From Rehmannia glutinosa (Eukaryota > Streptophyta > Magnoliopsida > Lamiales > Orobanchaceae), in contig JABTTQ020001482.1 in NCBI GenBank assembly GCA_016081115.2, forward strand, positions 1 through 64,000: 64,000 nucleotides of DNA, given 5' to 3'. Under the pieces are notes generated by a model, which did not search any database, was not told where the DNA came from, and saw nothing but the letters and a program-made list of their open reading frames with translations. Shown piece by piece: positions 24,050 to 34,270 of the stretch (its first letter is position 1; every line of letters starts with the position of its first letter). Both the position numbers and the translations under genes were made by a program.

Positions 24050-25439
24050 ATAATTTCATTCAAGTTTGGGGGGAGAGATAGTATTTTAATATATGAAAAG
24101 TGTGGATACAAAAAAAAAAAAATCATGCATTTTGTGTTTTCATATAGTTGCATTAGAGCACTCTAGATTGCATTTGCATTAGAGCACGTTTATAGCTTTA
24201 GCACGTCTATTGCTTTAGTAGTGGTTAGAGAGTGTGTTGACCAAGCATGTGCAACTTGTTGTTTGTGTGTTGATTGAGAATTCATATTGTTGGGATTGGA
24301 TGCTGGTTATGGATTGATTGAGCCTTGAATAGATAACTTGGAGCATGTTGATATGAAAAACTTGGTGTGATGCTTTGAATTACATCTTGACTAGCCTGTG
24401 AGCTTTGAGCCTTTACTGCTTATATCTTGTGCAGTCTTATTGTAATTTGAGTGTATCATTCATGTTGATTAAAATTCTAGAACTTGCTTGGGTATCTCAG
24501 TCAAGGCCACATGTTGTATGCGAATTGTGAATGTGATTAAAGGCCATCTTTTCTAGCCTTTTCAAGCCTTTTACCTACCTAAAGATGTTGAAATTCCTAG
24601 TTAGCCAAGTTGAGCCTATAGCCTATTTCTTTGATAACCACAAAATTTAACCCTTGATCTTAATATATCCATCACCTTAAACTCGAATGTATAGCGTTGA
24701 GTAAAGGAATGAATGAGGATGAATGGGTGGGAATTGAAAAGTAGGATAAGTGGGCATACTTGGTTAAATGGGACATAAAGATGAAGGAAAGGAGTTGAAT
24801 AAAAAGTGTTGAAAATACACAAATGAAAAAAATTTGATTGAAAAGTTGATAAACTTGGAGGGCGAAGGATTGTGAATGGAGGCAATTCTCAAAAGAAAGA
24901 AAGGAAATGGAGATAAATGAAGTTGATAAAAATGAGAGATGATTGGAGTAGCATATGGGATTGTAATGAAAATGATTGATATGCTCATCGGTCTATACAC
25001 TCGAGTTTGAGTCACTTTATCCAAAAAAAAAAAATTTCCTACCTAAACCAAAGAGCCTTCATTACAACCAAATGAGAAAGTCCTTTATGATTCACAAATT
25101 GCATACACTCTGGCGGAGATATGAGGGCAATTGCAAGCCTATGGTAATTTTGCGACATCGAATTGATTTGAGCGTAAACACGTCCTATAACCTCGTGAGA
25201 TGAGAGTATACACTTAACTTTGAGAGTTGGATTGAGCATTTCACTTTGTCTTATTTGAGGCGTGTTCTTTGATTAGATATTTGAGGCTTGATTGAGTTGT
25301 ACTCAAGCATTCATGACGAACAATTTGGATTTTCGTGTAGACTCTTGGTGTGCGCGTTATCTTTATCTCCCTGTTATGCTTTATCGTGTTCTAAATATTG
25401 TTGATCGGGACGGTCAACAGATTAAAGTTTGGGGGATTT
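24050..25439 (+). other. Athila 3' non-coding region and polypurine tract
   Basis: No convincing gene. A purine tract GGGGGGAGAGATAGTA follows the ORF near 24068-24083, and the LTR-adjacent tract (AAAGTTTGGGGGATTT) is at 25424-25439. Short A-runs at 24112-24122 and 25024-25034. Confidence 0.65.
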
Positions 25440-26963
25440 TGATAAGTGTGAATTTTGCATGTGTTTCGATGTGTATTTCGAGCTATAATGATAAGTAAAC
25501 ATGCATATACTCGCGTTAAATGTTACATATTCACTCCTTGTGGAAAAGATATTACACTTTTGCTTATTTTGTAGGAATTTCATGATATTTGAAGCTAATT
25601 GAATAAGAATACGAGGAAAGCAAAGTGGAAACACGGAGAATTAAGTGGATATACGAGAAGTGAAGCCTAAAAGAGCGAAAGTTGAGCGTTTACGGAAGAA
25701 ACAGGGGCACACGGGTTGGGCGTGCCTCAAGACACCACCCGTGCACCCCGTATAAGGTTGATTGAAGCCGCAGATGGCGCACGGGTAGCCCATGCATGGG
25801 CGCACCACCCGTGCGCCCTACAGAGAGTCGAGATATCTCACCGGAGTGGCGCACGGGTAGGCCGTGTCTCGACGCACCACCCGTGCGCCCTACAGAGAGT
25901 TGGGGTATTCCAACAGGTGGCGCATGGGTAAACCGTGCGTGGGCGCACCACCGTGCGGCTCTGGCTACTGAATCCCATTATCTCACGCATTAAGCCCTAA
26001 ACATGATGGGGAGTATAAAAAGGCTTTTTGGGGCGCACACGGGGAGGAATGAGACATATTTGGGATCTACAAAACAAGACAAGGGTCTATTCTTGGAAGA
26101 AGACATCAAGGAGACAATCGGGTTGCATCGGAGCTTAAGGAACGGAGATATATCGAGAGATTGTCGACTTTCCTAAGTTTTTCTTGCTTCTTTTAGTTTC
26201 AATCTTTCATTTTAGTTGTAATGGCTTTGAACAATTTGTTTATGAGTTGTTTAGAAATCATGTGTAGCTAAACTCTTGAGATTTCCGGGTTTTGGAAGTA
26301 GATTAATGAACTCTTGTTGGATGTTTTAATCTTAGTTGAAGTTATTGTCTTGAAGCCTATTTGAGTACTTTGAGCTTATTCTTGTTTTATCACTTGATCA
26401 ATGATTTAACTTGTTTGATATATTGATTCATAATTCGAGAGATGAGTTTCAATATTAGATCTTGAATACTCGACACAAATATTTGCATGAATCGAGAGGT
26501 TTGTAAATATTTGTGAGGATATTTGATCTTTTAAACTTTTGGGAGTTGAATGCTTCATGTTGAGTAGAGATGCTAGCATAAGTATTTCAATCTACATTTT
26601 ATATGCATCTCGAGAGAGAGGATAAAATAGTTTTGTGATCGTCTTATAGGAATATTGATAATAACCTTGGCTTTGATTTAATCGGACAACAAGAGGATTA
26701 TTAATCGAAACCTTAACTCGGAAATCCATCCCATTATCTTGATACTTCTATCATTTGTATTATCTCAATCTTGTGTTTTAGTGATTTAAATTGTCTTAAT
26801 CTCAATACAACAATCATCAAATTTCGATCGTCTAAATAAAAATAAGACTATCTTGGTTCAATACTTAGCATATTAATTTATTAGTCTCCGTGGATACGAC
26901 CTTGCTACCCTATTCTATAAACTACACCGTACACTTGCGGTGAAGCTAAAAATAAGGTGAACA
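25440..26963 (+). repeat. 3' LTR of the Athila-like element
   Basis: Copy of 17254-18785. The visible differences cluster in the CG-rich array (25775-25965), plus a 2-bp indel near 26190 and one base near 26957. TATA-like box at 26014. Confidence 0.93.
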
Positions 26964-27526
26964 GCAAGACAACTGTTTTGTGAAGAAGCTGAGTCCCAGA
27001 AGCAAAGCCAGTTGTGTGATCAATGCCTAGCTTGGACTGCCACCATTTTGTAACAAAGTCACCGTTACATTAGTGGATTCCTCCAAGGTTGGAGAAGAGT
27101 GGATTAGATGAATTACTCCATCCTCGAACTACTATAAAAATTGTTTTGTGTCTTTTACATTCAGCACTTTTACTCTTGCATATCTATATTGTTGTTTGTT
27201 TAATTTGCTAAGTCAACTGATAATAACTAAGCTTAAAATAAGGGTGAAAACATATTTCAAACAAAGGGTGAAAGTCTTCATTGTAAAAAACCAAGTCAAT
27301 GAATTTTTAAAGAGTTAATCGAATCGGCTAGGTTATCTTATCAAAACTCTCGAGTCCATCTGCTGACCGGCTAACTCTCTTTGTGTAAGTAAACTAAGCT
27401 GTCCACCAAGGACCTAACTGACTTGTGGTAAAAACTATAACTTTAAAAGGACTAAATCAAAAAGTTGGTAAAGTCTATTCAACCCTCCCTTCTAGACATT
27501 ACATTATCGCCCCTTGAGACTTAAAC

Positions 27527-27550
27527 TATATATATATATATATATATATT
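27527..27550. repeat. TA microsatellite
   Basis: About 12 TA units directly between the element 1 LTR and the next TIR element. Confidence 0.95.
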
Positions 27551-28772
27551 AGTTCAAATGAGAGCAAATCGGGTGAGACATGGTGGATCAATCTTATCCA
27601 TTCATTGGGTTTTTTTATTGGGTTGTGATTTTTCTGGGATTTTAGACTTTTTTTCATTTATTTTAATTCATTAAGAGTAGAATGATACTTTTTATTATCC
27701 AACAGTTTTTTTGGTATCCTTTGAAAACGATGAGATTGTAGCTGACGTATTTAATGGCGTTATTTTAGTAGATAATTTTTTTTCCAGTTTTCTTCTTTTT
27801 TTTTTCTAAATCCAGCATAGTTAATATTATTTTGTTGCTTGGATAATTACTAGATAATGCATAATTAGTTATTTTTCGTTGCACTGTTTATGAAACTATG
27901 ACATAATTGGGTATAATGTACTATATATTTTATTTTATACACTGTATAGATAGCTTCAAAAAAATACATAGTTAGTTGATTTTTGCTGCATAGTTATAAC
28001 ACTTTGCATAGTTTGGTGTATGTGCTGCATATTAGTTTTTTTATACTGCATAGATAGCTTCAAGATATATAATGCATAGTTAGTTGATTTTTGTTGCATA
28101 GTTTATGACACTTTGTATAGTTGGGTATAATGTTATGCATATTCAATTTTTTTACACTGCATAGATAGCTTTTAAATAATGCATAGCCAGCTGATTTTTG
28201 TTGCATAGTTTTCAACTATGTAACATCCTATAGTTATATGCATAATTTCATAAGTATCTATGCATCGTCGTCTTCATGAAAATTACAGTTTTAAGAGTTT
28301 GTTATTAATGACCAGACTCATGTTCTCCATCTATGTCTACACCATCGATGACGCTAGATGGAGTTTCTTCTGCAATTGATGATTATTCATCGACATGAAT
28401 TAAACTCATCGCATTGATTTTCATTGTTTCTCTATAATATTGCAGCATTTTTTTCTATGTTTCTTTGTAAATTTGAAGAAACATCAATGGCTGTGAGTTT
28501 GAAAACTTCTGAGTTGAATTGGAGATATGGCAGAAGGGTGGTATAGAAGGAGGATCGTGATTGATTTTGTTTCTCTCTCTATAATCGTTTCTCCTATAAT
28601 CACATTAGTAACTAATTGTGTTTTGACAATCTTACCCTTTAGGGGATTAAATTAAATATTTAATATATTATTAATCCATTTAATCCTAGCCTATAGTTAT
28701 TATAGAAGGATGGTTGAGATTAGTCCATCCCGCGGTCTCACCGCGTGATATGGTCTCACTAGATCCAACCCC
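27551..28772. mobile_element. Putative TIR element A with internal 107-bp tandem repeats
   Basis: The left end has GGGTGAGACATGGTGGATCAAT (27571-27592 region). The right end has, inverted, a similar sequence (28711-28750, TGGTTGAGATTAGTCCATCC and GCGGTCTCACCGCG). The two ends form an imperfect inverted repeat. Both sides abut TA-rich sequence. No ORF is inside. About 3.4 tandem units occupy 27855-28215. It is probably a non-autonomous DNA transposon; the superfamily is not clear. Confidence 0.5.
27855..28215. repeat. Tandem repeat, about 107 bp, 3.4 copies
   Basis: Units start near 27855, 27964, 28071 and 28176. Each contains TGCATAGTTAGTTGATTTTTG, a GGGTATAATGT-type stretch and ACTGCATAGATAGCTT. 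Confidence 0.85.
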
Positions 28773-29884
28773 TATATATAATGGAAATGGTAGTTTTTGG
28801 TAATCAATTTTTAAGATGCCTTAAGTAAAATTATATAAAAATTAGTTTTTTAGGTTTTGAGTGTGTACAACATTAATTATTTTATTTATCTTTTTCTTTT
28901 TTAAAAAATTAGTATTTTTTTTTGTTTTTGATCCATTTTTTACATACAATATATCAAATTAATCATTTTTATGATCAAATCTTCAGTTTGACACCCATAT
29001 TGCATATATAAAATATAAAATAAATATAATAAATAAAAAAAGTTATATGTTTACTCAGAATTTTAATTTGTTATGTGCATTAAAAATTATGCATCCAGGC
29101 TATTAGGCATCAATTTGTATATTCATGTATTTTGGCTATTGGTGATATATGTATAGCTGTTATTTGGGCGTAGATCATTTCATCATAAACATATGATTTT
29201 TTATTTAAGTTAGTTCGATTCAATCAAAATAATTTATATCTATATATATATATATTACATATATCCATACGTAGCATCATTTATAGCAATATAAGAAGAT
29301 ATTAAATTTTTATTTAATACAAAATATCATTCCAAATAGTTTTTTCTGTATGGAAAATTAATTTTTATATATATCAACATTCTTTTCATGTTAATAGAAA
29401 ATATTTCTATATTTATCAACATATTTGATATTTGACTTTTAAAGTTATAATCTTCACACTTATTAAGGATCTAAAAATGACTAAAATGTAATGACAATGA
29501 AGTTGCGCCTTGAGCGGGTTTATGAAAAATCAGTTTTCAAAGATCAAAGAATGTTGTAAAAAGCGTTAGGTGCTAGCTAGGCGGCAGGCTGGGGCCTAGC
29601 GCCTAGGCGGGGATTAATCGGGGCTAAGTGGGACCTGGACGGGGTTAGGCGGGGCCTAAATGGAAAAAAATCACAAAGCGGACGAGAGGGCCTAGCACCA
29701 GCGGAGAGATTAATCGGGGTTAGGCGGGGATTTTTACAACAAAGGATCAAACACAAAAACATAGTATTGAGTGTATTTTTCAATCAAATGTATCGTATTT
29801 TTTTCTTTTTTGACTATATTAATAAAAAATATTTAATTGTATTTATTGCCTATTGTTTGATTCAATTTTAAAATTAGACAAAAA
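28773..29884. other. AT-rich intergenic DNA with a CG-rich patch
   Basis: No gene seen. 28773-29500 is AT-rich with short TA runs (29233-29253). 29560-29735 is a contrasting CG-rich patch with repeated CTAGGCGGGG / GGGGATTAATCGGGG motifs, probably a decayed dispersed repeat. Confidence 0.6.
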
Positions 29885-29888
29885 CTTC

Positions 29889-30546
29889 TATCGGGATCGT
29901 CTAACGGGTTCAAATCCGTTAGACGGATCCCACCCCGACCCGGTAACAATAGGCGGTGGCATTTTTGTGATTTTGAATGCGGTGGCATTTTTGTAATATT
30001 CTGGGGGTGGTAGAATATAACTGGACCGACGACATTTTTGTAATACTAGGCAATGACGTAGTACTGTTAAAAGTAAGTATTAGAGTAATCTGAAATGTAT
30101 TAGTAATCCGCTTGAACAATTTTCAGTAATCCTCATGAAAAATATTTATTCTTTCCATCAAGAGTAATAGTATTCCTACTGAAACGTATTAGTAGTCTTA
30201 TTTAAAAGTATTATGTTTTCCAGTTAAATGTATTTTAGTGTTTCTCCTAAAAAGTATTAGTTTTTCTCATAAAAAGTATTAGTAGTTCCCCATAAAAGTA
30301 TTAGTTATTCCCCCAAAAAGTATGAGTAGTCATCCTGAAAAACATTTGGTAGCACCTCTAAAAATATTAGTTTTCCTTCCGAAAAGTATTAATAGTCTTC
30401 CTAAAATGTATTAGCAACTCTCCTAAAATGTATTAGCAGCGGTCAACGGATGTAGTATTGGTACTTGTGCGAGCTGTTGGTAGGCTGGTGGGTCGGATAT
30501 TTGGATCCGTCTAACGGATTAGATCCGTTAGACCATCTGACAGGAT
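29889..30546. mobile_element. Putative TIR element B with internal AAAAGTATTAGT array
   Basis: The ends are imperfect inverted repeats of about 38 bp. The left end has GTCTAACGGGTTCAAATCCGTTAGACGGATCC in two stretches (29899-29930), and the right end has the same motif inverted (30503-30546). Each end is itself a palindrome (TCTAACGGAT ... ATCCGTTAGA). There is no coding capacity. A degenerate short-repeat array fills the middle (30065-30440). It is a non-autonomous DNA element by structure. Confidence 0.65.
30065..30440. repeat. Degenerate array of about 20-28-bp units in element B
   Basis: About 15 units around the core AAAAGTATTAGT followed by a C/T-rich spacer such as AGTCTTCCT. Spacing varies. 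Confidence 0.8.
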
Positions 30547-30949
30547 ACTAACCCTTAAAATTATTACAATGGAAGGAGAAAGAATCCATAGAACTATTAG
30601 TAAAATGCACATTTCACAGTACAAAATGTAGGCCTCACATATATACAACCCGTGCATTGGGGTCTCATCTATTAAGTTGTAAAATCGTGCTATTTACTTC
30701 CAAGCATTATTTATAGCTTACGCCGCTATTAACTCCCAATTCAAAATCGCTACACGACTAAACATATGTCTGCAAACCATTTCAATTTGCTCCTACTCCT
30801 TCGCTCCAATATAGAAGGAACAGAAAAACAAAACCACATAAACCACACACTGAAAGAGTGAGTGGAGAGATCAGTGTTTATACATCCTTAGAGTTGTGAT
30901 CTTACTGAATAACCCATTTTTCCTTTTGTGATTTCCAGTTTCATTGTCA
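30547..30949 (+). promoter_or_regulatory. QCR6 upstream region and 5' leader
   Basis: This interval separates element B from the QCR6 start codon and must hold the promoter and the 5' UTR. A TATATA stretch lies near 30640, but I cannot fix the transcription start. The transcript probably begins between about 30780 and 30860. A pyrimidine-rich stretch ending TTTCCAG at 30931-30938 resembles a 3' splice site, so the 5' UTR may contain another intron. Confidence 0.4.
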
Positions 30950-32538
30950 ATGTAAGCATATATGAATGTTTTACCCGTTTTATCCCTTCCTTGGTAATTA
31001 CTTTTATTTGTTTCTTCTTCGTTTTAATTGACGCTAAAAACGTATTTCCATGTTTTGAATATGTAGGACTGAAGAGGAAATTGTGGATCAAAAGAGGGTC
31101 CTTGAGGATTCTTGCAAACCTAATTGCACAAAGCCTTATGTTGATTATCAGGTAATCAACCAAGAGTTTTGAGTTTTTATTTTTCTCATATAAATATTAT
31201 TTTGCTAGTTAGTTTTTCTTTTGCCCATTACTATTTTTGTGGACTATCTTGAAGATTTTGTCTTTTCTTGCTACAATTATTTGACTGCAAGATCTCTATG
31301 TCTCTGTGCTTATTCATTGTTTAGTTTTTTTTTTTTTTTCTTGAGGAACATTGTTTAGTTTATGATAAAATAGGAAATAAGGGCTTAAAGGCTGTTGGAG
31401 ATTGAAAAAACAAAGCTGTAAATAAGAATGTAACTTGTTCTTAAGGCACAGTGATCGACCCAATTTATAAAAAGATAATAATATGTATAAAAATTTCAAA
31501 TTATTCAAAGTGGACTTGTGTTTGACTCGACTGAGGCTCGTTCAAACTTGATTAGATTAAAATTCAAATGAAGCTCAAAGACAACATGTGAAGGTCGATA
31601 AAAATTCAAACAACGTGAACAGTAACATAATCAATTCAATTTCATTCGTTTACTCTCCTAGCCTCTCCGAACAACTATATGGACACAAAAGACATTGAAA
31701 AGTTTTACTTTGAGTAGAGGAAATTAAAATGCAGAGAAAGGGGGAGACATAATACAATAAGTAAATTAACTAAAAGTTTTATCTGACACAAGTCAAGTTT
31801 CTTGCAAGGAGTTATGAGAATAAGAGGAAAACATTGACTTATATCCCACATCACTTATTTATTCTAAGGATGGAATAGAGTTTAAACAAGCAACGCACAA
31901 CCTCTGTAATGATAAAGGCGAAACTACATGTAAGAGTTGTTGGTTCACAGTGTTTTTTGAAGTATATATTGTAAAATTTTTGGGTGTTATGGAAATGAGA
32001 AAAAAGGAAAAAAAACACTTGCATTAAATTATAGTGAATAAAACTTGGTCATAACATAAAGGGAACAAGCATCGAGCCAACTTGTCCTTAATATGTGGCC
32101 ATTACATGTATGCAATCATGTTTGCATGCCTTGGTGTAAGGATTATTTACTTTGGAGTATTGCCTTTATATCACCAAATAGACGGCGCAAAAATGAAATT
32201 GCAATTTTTTGAAAGGGCTGGCAAATCAAGAACTTGCTCTATTATCAATTAAATTTGTCCCACATCTTGTACCTGGTTAATCATGATTTCAAAAACTTTA
32301 TGTTTTTTTCTTCCTATTATGCTCGTAGCAATGTGTTAAGAGAATTGAAGGTGACGAGTCTGGGCATAAGCATTGCACAGGGCAGTACTTTGACTACTGG
32401 TCATGCATTGACAAATGTGTAAGTTTTTCTGAGTTGTAATGGTTTTTTTTTTTTACTGCAGGCTTTAATCTGTAAATGCTCTTTAATGGTGTTTCTTAAT
32501 TACAGGTTGCACCAAAGCTCTTTCGGGAGCTGAAATGA
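30950..32538 (+). CDS. QCR6: Mitochondrial complex III hinge protein (cytochrome b-c1 subunit 6, QCR6), 4 exons
   Basis: Spliced coding exons are 30950-30951, 31067-31151, 32329-32418 and 32506-32538, giving 69 codons, the usual plant length. All introns are GT-AG. The start codon is split: AT ends exon 1 and G opens exon 2. Exon 2 encodes an acidic N-terminus (TEEEIVDQKRVLEDSCKPNC). Exon 3 has CVKRIEGDESGHKHCTGQYF, then DYWSCIDKC. Exon 4 ends VAPKLFRELK. Six cysteines (17, 21, 31, 45, 55, 59) fit the disulfide-linked helical hairpin of the family. The protein sits on the intermembrane-space side of complex III beside cytochrome c1 and aids electron transfer to cytochrome c. All exons are intact, so it is probably functional. 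A second paralogue elsewhere is possible. Confidence 0.93.
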
Positions 32539-33035
32539 GGGAATGGTGTTCCTGGTTTTCTTTATCTTCCTTTAGCTTTCCTGGTTTTCTACAAATCTTA
32601 GCCAGATAACAGTTGGCTGAAAAATAAATTTAGTGGATATGTTGACTGCATTAGATTGTTATATTTTAACAGTGACCAAATAATGATAAACATTTCCATA
32701 ACTTTCTAGTTCTTTATAATTTCTGTGGACTGGTTATATTTCTTGCTTTAGGATTATGATAATCTGCTTTCTTTCTTTATTTTTTGAAATAGGTTGATTG
32801 ATTGGAAGGACAAAGTTATTTGTTTGTAGATTTCCATGTGTAGGACGATGAAATAAAATAAAACGACATTTTGATTTTCCAAAGTGTGTAATCAAGCTCA
32901 AAAGTTTATAATTGAAGAAGGATAAGACTAAGGAATTGTAAAGGGATGGAAACGAACTGCCCAACTACTCATTTGTAGAAAGCATTTGGATTATCAACGA
33001 AACTTGTCAGCCCTTTTTTTTTCGAGAAGGTCTCT
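32539..33035 (+). other. QCR6 3' UTR and downstream DNA
   Basis: A candidate poly(A) signal AATAAA is at about 32622-32627, some 85 bp after the stop. Beyond that the sequence is AT-rich with no gene until element C. Confidence 0.5.
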
Positions 33036-33289
33036 CATAGGACCATCTTACGGATTAGGAGATGACTGTCTTACGGATCCTAATCCATAAGACGGATCCT
33101 ACAATTCGGATCCAGGTACCAGCCATAAAAGAGAAGTCACGTGGCTGCCAACTGTGAGATCTTTTGAGCAGATCTCTCTTTCTCTTCCTCTGATATGGTA
33201 GTTCCCTCCAATAGATCTCTTTATCTTTCTCATTTTATTCTCAGATCTTCTCCAACACAGCCACAAGTTTTGCCAGTAATACTTTTGAG

Positions 33290-33825
33290 CAATAAATATG
33301 ATATTTTTAAGATGTTTTGTGATACTTTTTCACCAAATAGTGATACTTTTTAGCTACCAAATTGTAATGAAATATTTTTTAAGTAATTAGTGCAGAATAC
33401 TTACACTTTTGAGGCAATTGTGTTTTAATACTTTACATATCCAAGTGCAGAATACAGACACTTTAAAGGAAATTTATGATACTTTTCAGGCAATTTCTGA
33501 TATTTTTAACATGCATAATTATGATTCAATATTTTACATATCCCAATGTAGAATACTGATACTTTTCACACAATTACTGATACTTTCAATATAATTACTG
33601 ATACTTTTGCGGCTGTTTCAATTGTTATTGGATTTCCCAGATTTTTATTATTACAGAGTGATACTTTTAAGGCAGTTTATTACTTTTAAGGTAATTTTCG
33701 ACACTCTTAAGGCAAATTTTGATACTTGTAATATAATATATGTTCAATGTTGAAATACAGTGACAAAAAATTAATACTTTTAAGGCAATTGTTGATACTT
33801 TTAAGGTAATTTCCGATACTTCCAA
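33290..33825. repeat. Degenerate array with GATACTTTTAAGGCAATT core in element C
   Basis: The core and variants recur about 15 times with irregular spacing. The reverse complement (AAAAGTATC) is close to the AAAAGTATTAG core of the array in element B. Confidence 0.8.
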
Positions 33826-33948
33826 GCACCAATATTCACAGATTTGTCACAAATTTTATTTCAAACTCATACTTTATTACAAACTGATACACTTCGAAAG
33901 CAATGAAACGAGAAAAAACAAAAAAAGAAGGACGACAATCACACAAAG

Positions 33949-34118
33949 TAAGAAGAAGAAGAAGAAGAAGAAGATAACGGGAAGAAGACGAAGAAGAAGA
34001 CGATGAAGAAGACGAAGCAGAAGACAGTAGGAAGAAGAAGAAGAAGAAGATAGCAGGAAGAAGAAGAAGAAGAAGAAGAAGAAGAAGAAGAAGAAGAAGA
34101 AGAAGAAGAAGAAGAAGG
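33949..34118. repeat. GAA/AAG-rich microsatellite
   Basis: Long runs of AAG/GAA interrupted by GATAGCAGG-, GACGAA- and GATAACGGG-type units. It explains the poly-Leu and poly-Ser reading frames on the minus strand. Confidence 0.95.
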
Positions 34119-34270
34119 GAAAAGGAAAAGAAGAAATAAACCATAGTTTAAAAAAAAGCAAAAGAAAATCTGAAAGAGAAAATTAAAAAAAAAACATTTG
34201 GGCGGGTATGAGAAGCGGGCCGGGTAGTAGGATGCGTCTTACGAATTTAGAGCCGTAAGATGGTCTTATA

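Larger units (their letters stand above)
17254..26963 (+). mobile_element. Athila-like Gypsy retrotransposon lacking RT, RNase H and integrase
   Basis: A complete insertion bounded by LTRs of 1532 and 1524 bp (17254-18785, 25440-26963) and a perfect 5-bp duplication. The primer site is tRNA-Asp-like (18792-18810). Internal order is gag, protease, a long leader, then an Athila-type envelope-position ORF, then a 1.4-kb 3' non-coding region. The motif GCTTGTTGGGAGGCAACCCAA at 21608-21628, which in Athila/Calypso elements follows pol, here comes only 42 bp after the stop of the protease frame at 21566. So about 3 kb of pol (reverse transcriptase, RNase H, integrase) is absent. The LTRs are nearly identical over long stretches, implying recent insertion despite the missing enzymes. 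Confidence 0.9.
1..27525 (+). mobile_element. Element 1: Copia (SIRE-type) retrotransposon with third ORF, 5' part outside window
   Basis: This LTR retrotransposon reads left to right. The window opens in the region between protease and integrase. The element continues through integrase, reverse transcriptase, RNase H, a third ORF and a 3' LTR that ends at about 27525. The order integrase before reverse transcriptase defines Copia, and an extra ORF between pol and the 3' LTR is typical of the SIRE lineage. Two later insertions split it: a minus-strand Copia element at 1211-9559 and an Athila-like element at 17254-26963. Without them the visible part is about 9.5 kb. Element 2 at 53510-64000 is a relative with the same layout, which confirms the joins. 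Every gene carries stops or frame changes. The 5' LTR, gag and protease must lie left of position 1. Confidence 0.88.
16341..27525 (+). repeat. 3' LTR of element 1, split by the Athila-like element
   Basis: The LTR lies in two parts, 16341-17253 and 26969-27525, together about 1470 bp. It starts TGTTGGGAAATTTATG. Its end (CCCTTGAGACTTA) corresponds to CCCTTGGGACCTACA of the element 2 LTR, so the terminal CA has mutated. It aligns along its length with 53510-55045 and 50942-52274. A TATA-like box lies at 16933-16940. A TA microsatellite follows directly, so no target duplication can be read. Confidence 0.87.

Noticed and set aside
30065..33825. Short regularly repeated units (AAAAGTATTAGT and GATACTTTTAAGG) resembling a CRISPR-like array
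   Set aside because: Units and spacings are degenerate, spacers are not unique, and the host is a plant; they are internal arrays of TIR elements.
33836..34161. Minus-strand reading frames rich in Leu, Ser and Phe (102 and 94 codons)
   Set aside because: They are translations of the GAA/AAG microsatellite in element C, with no domain and no conservation.
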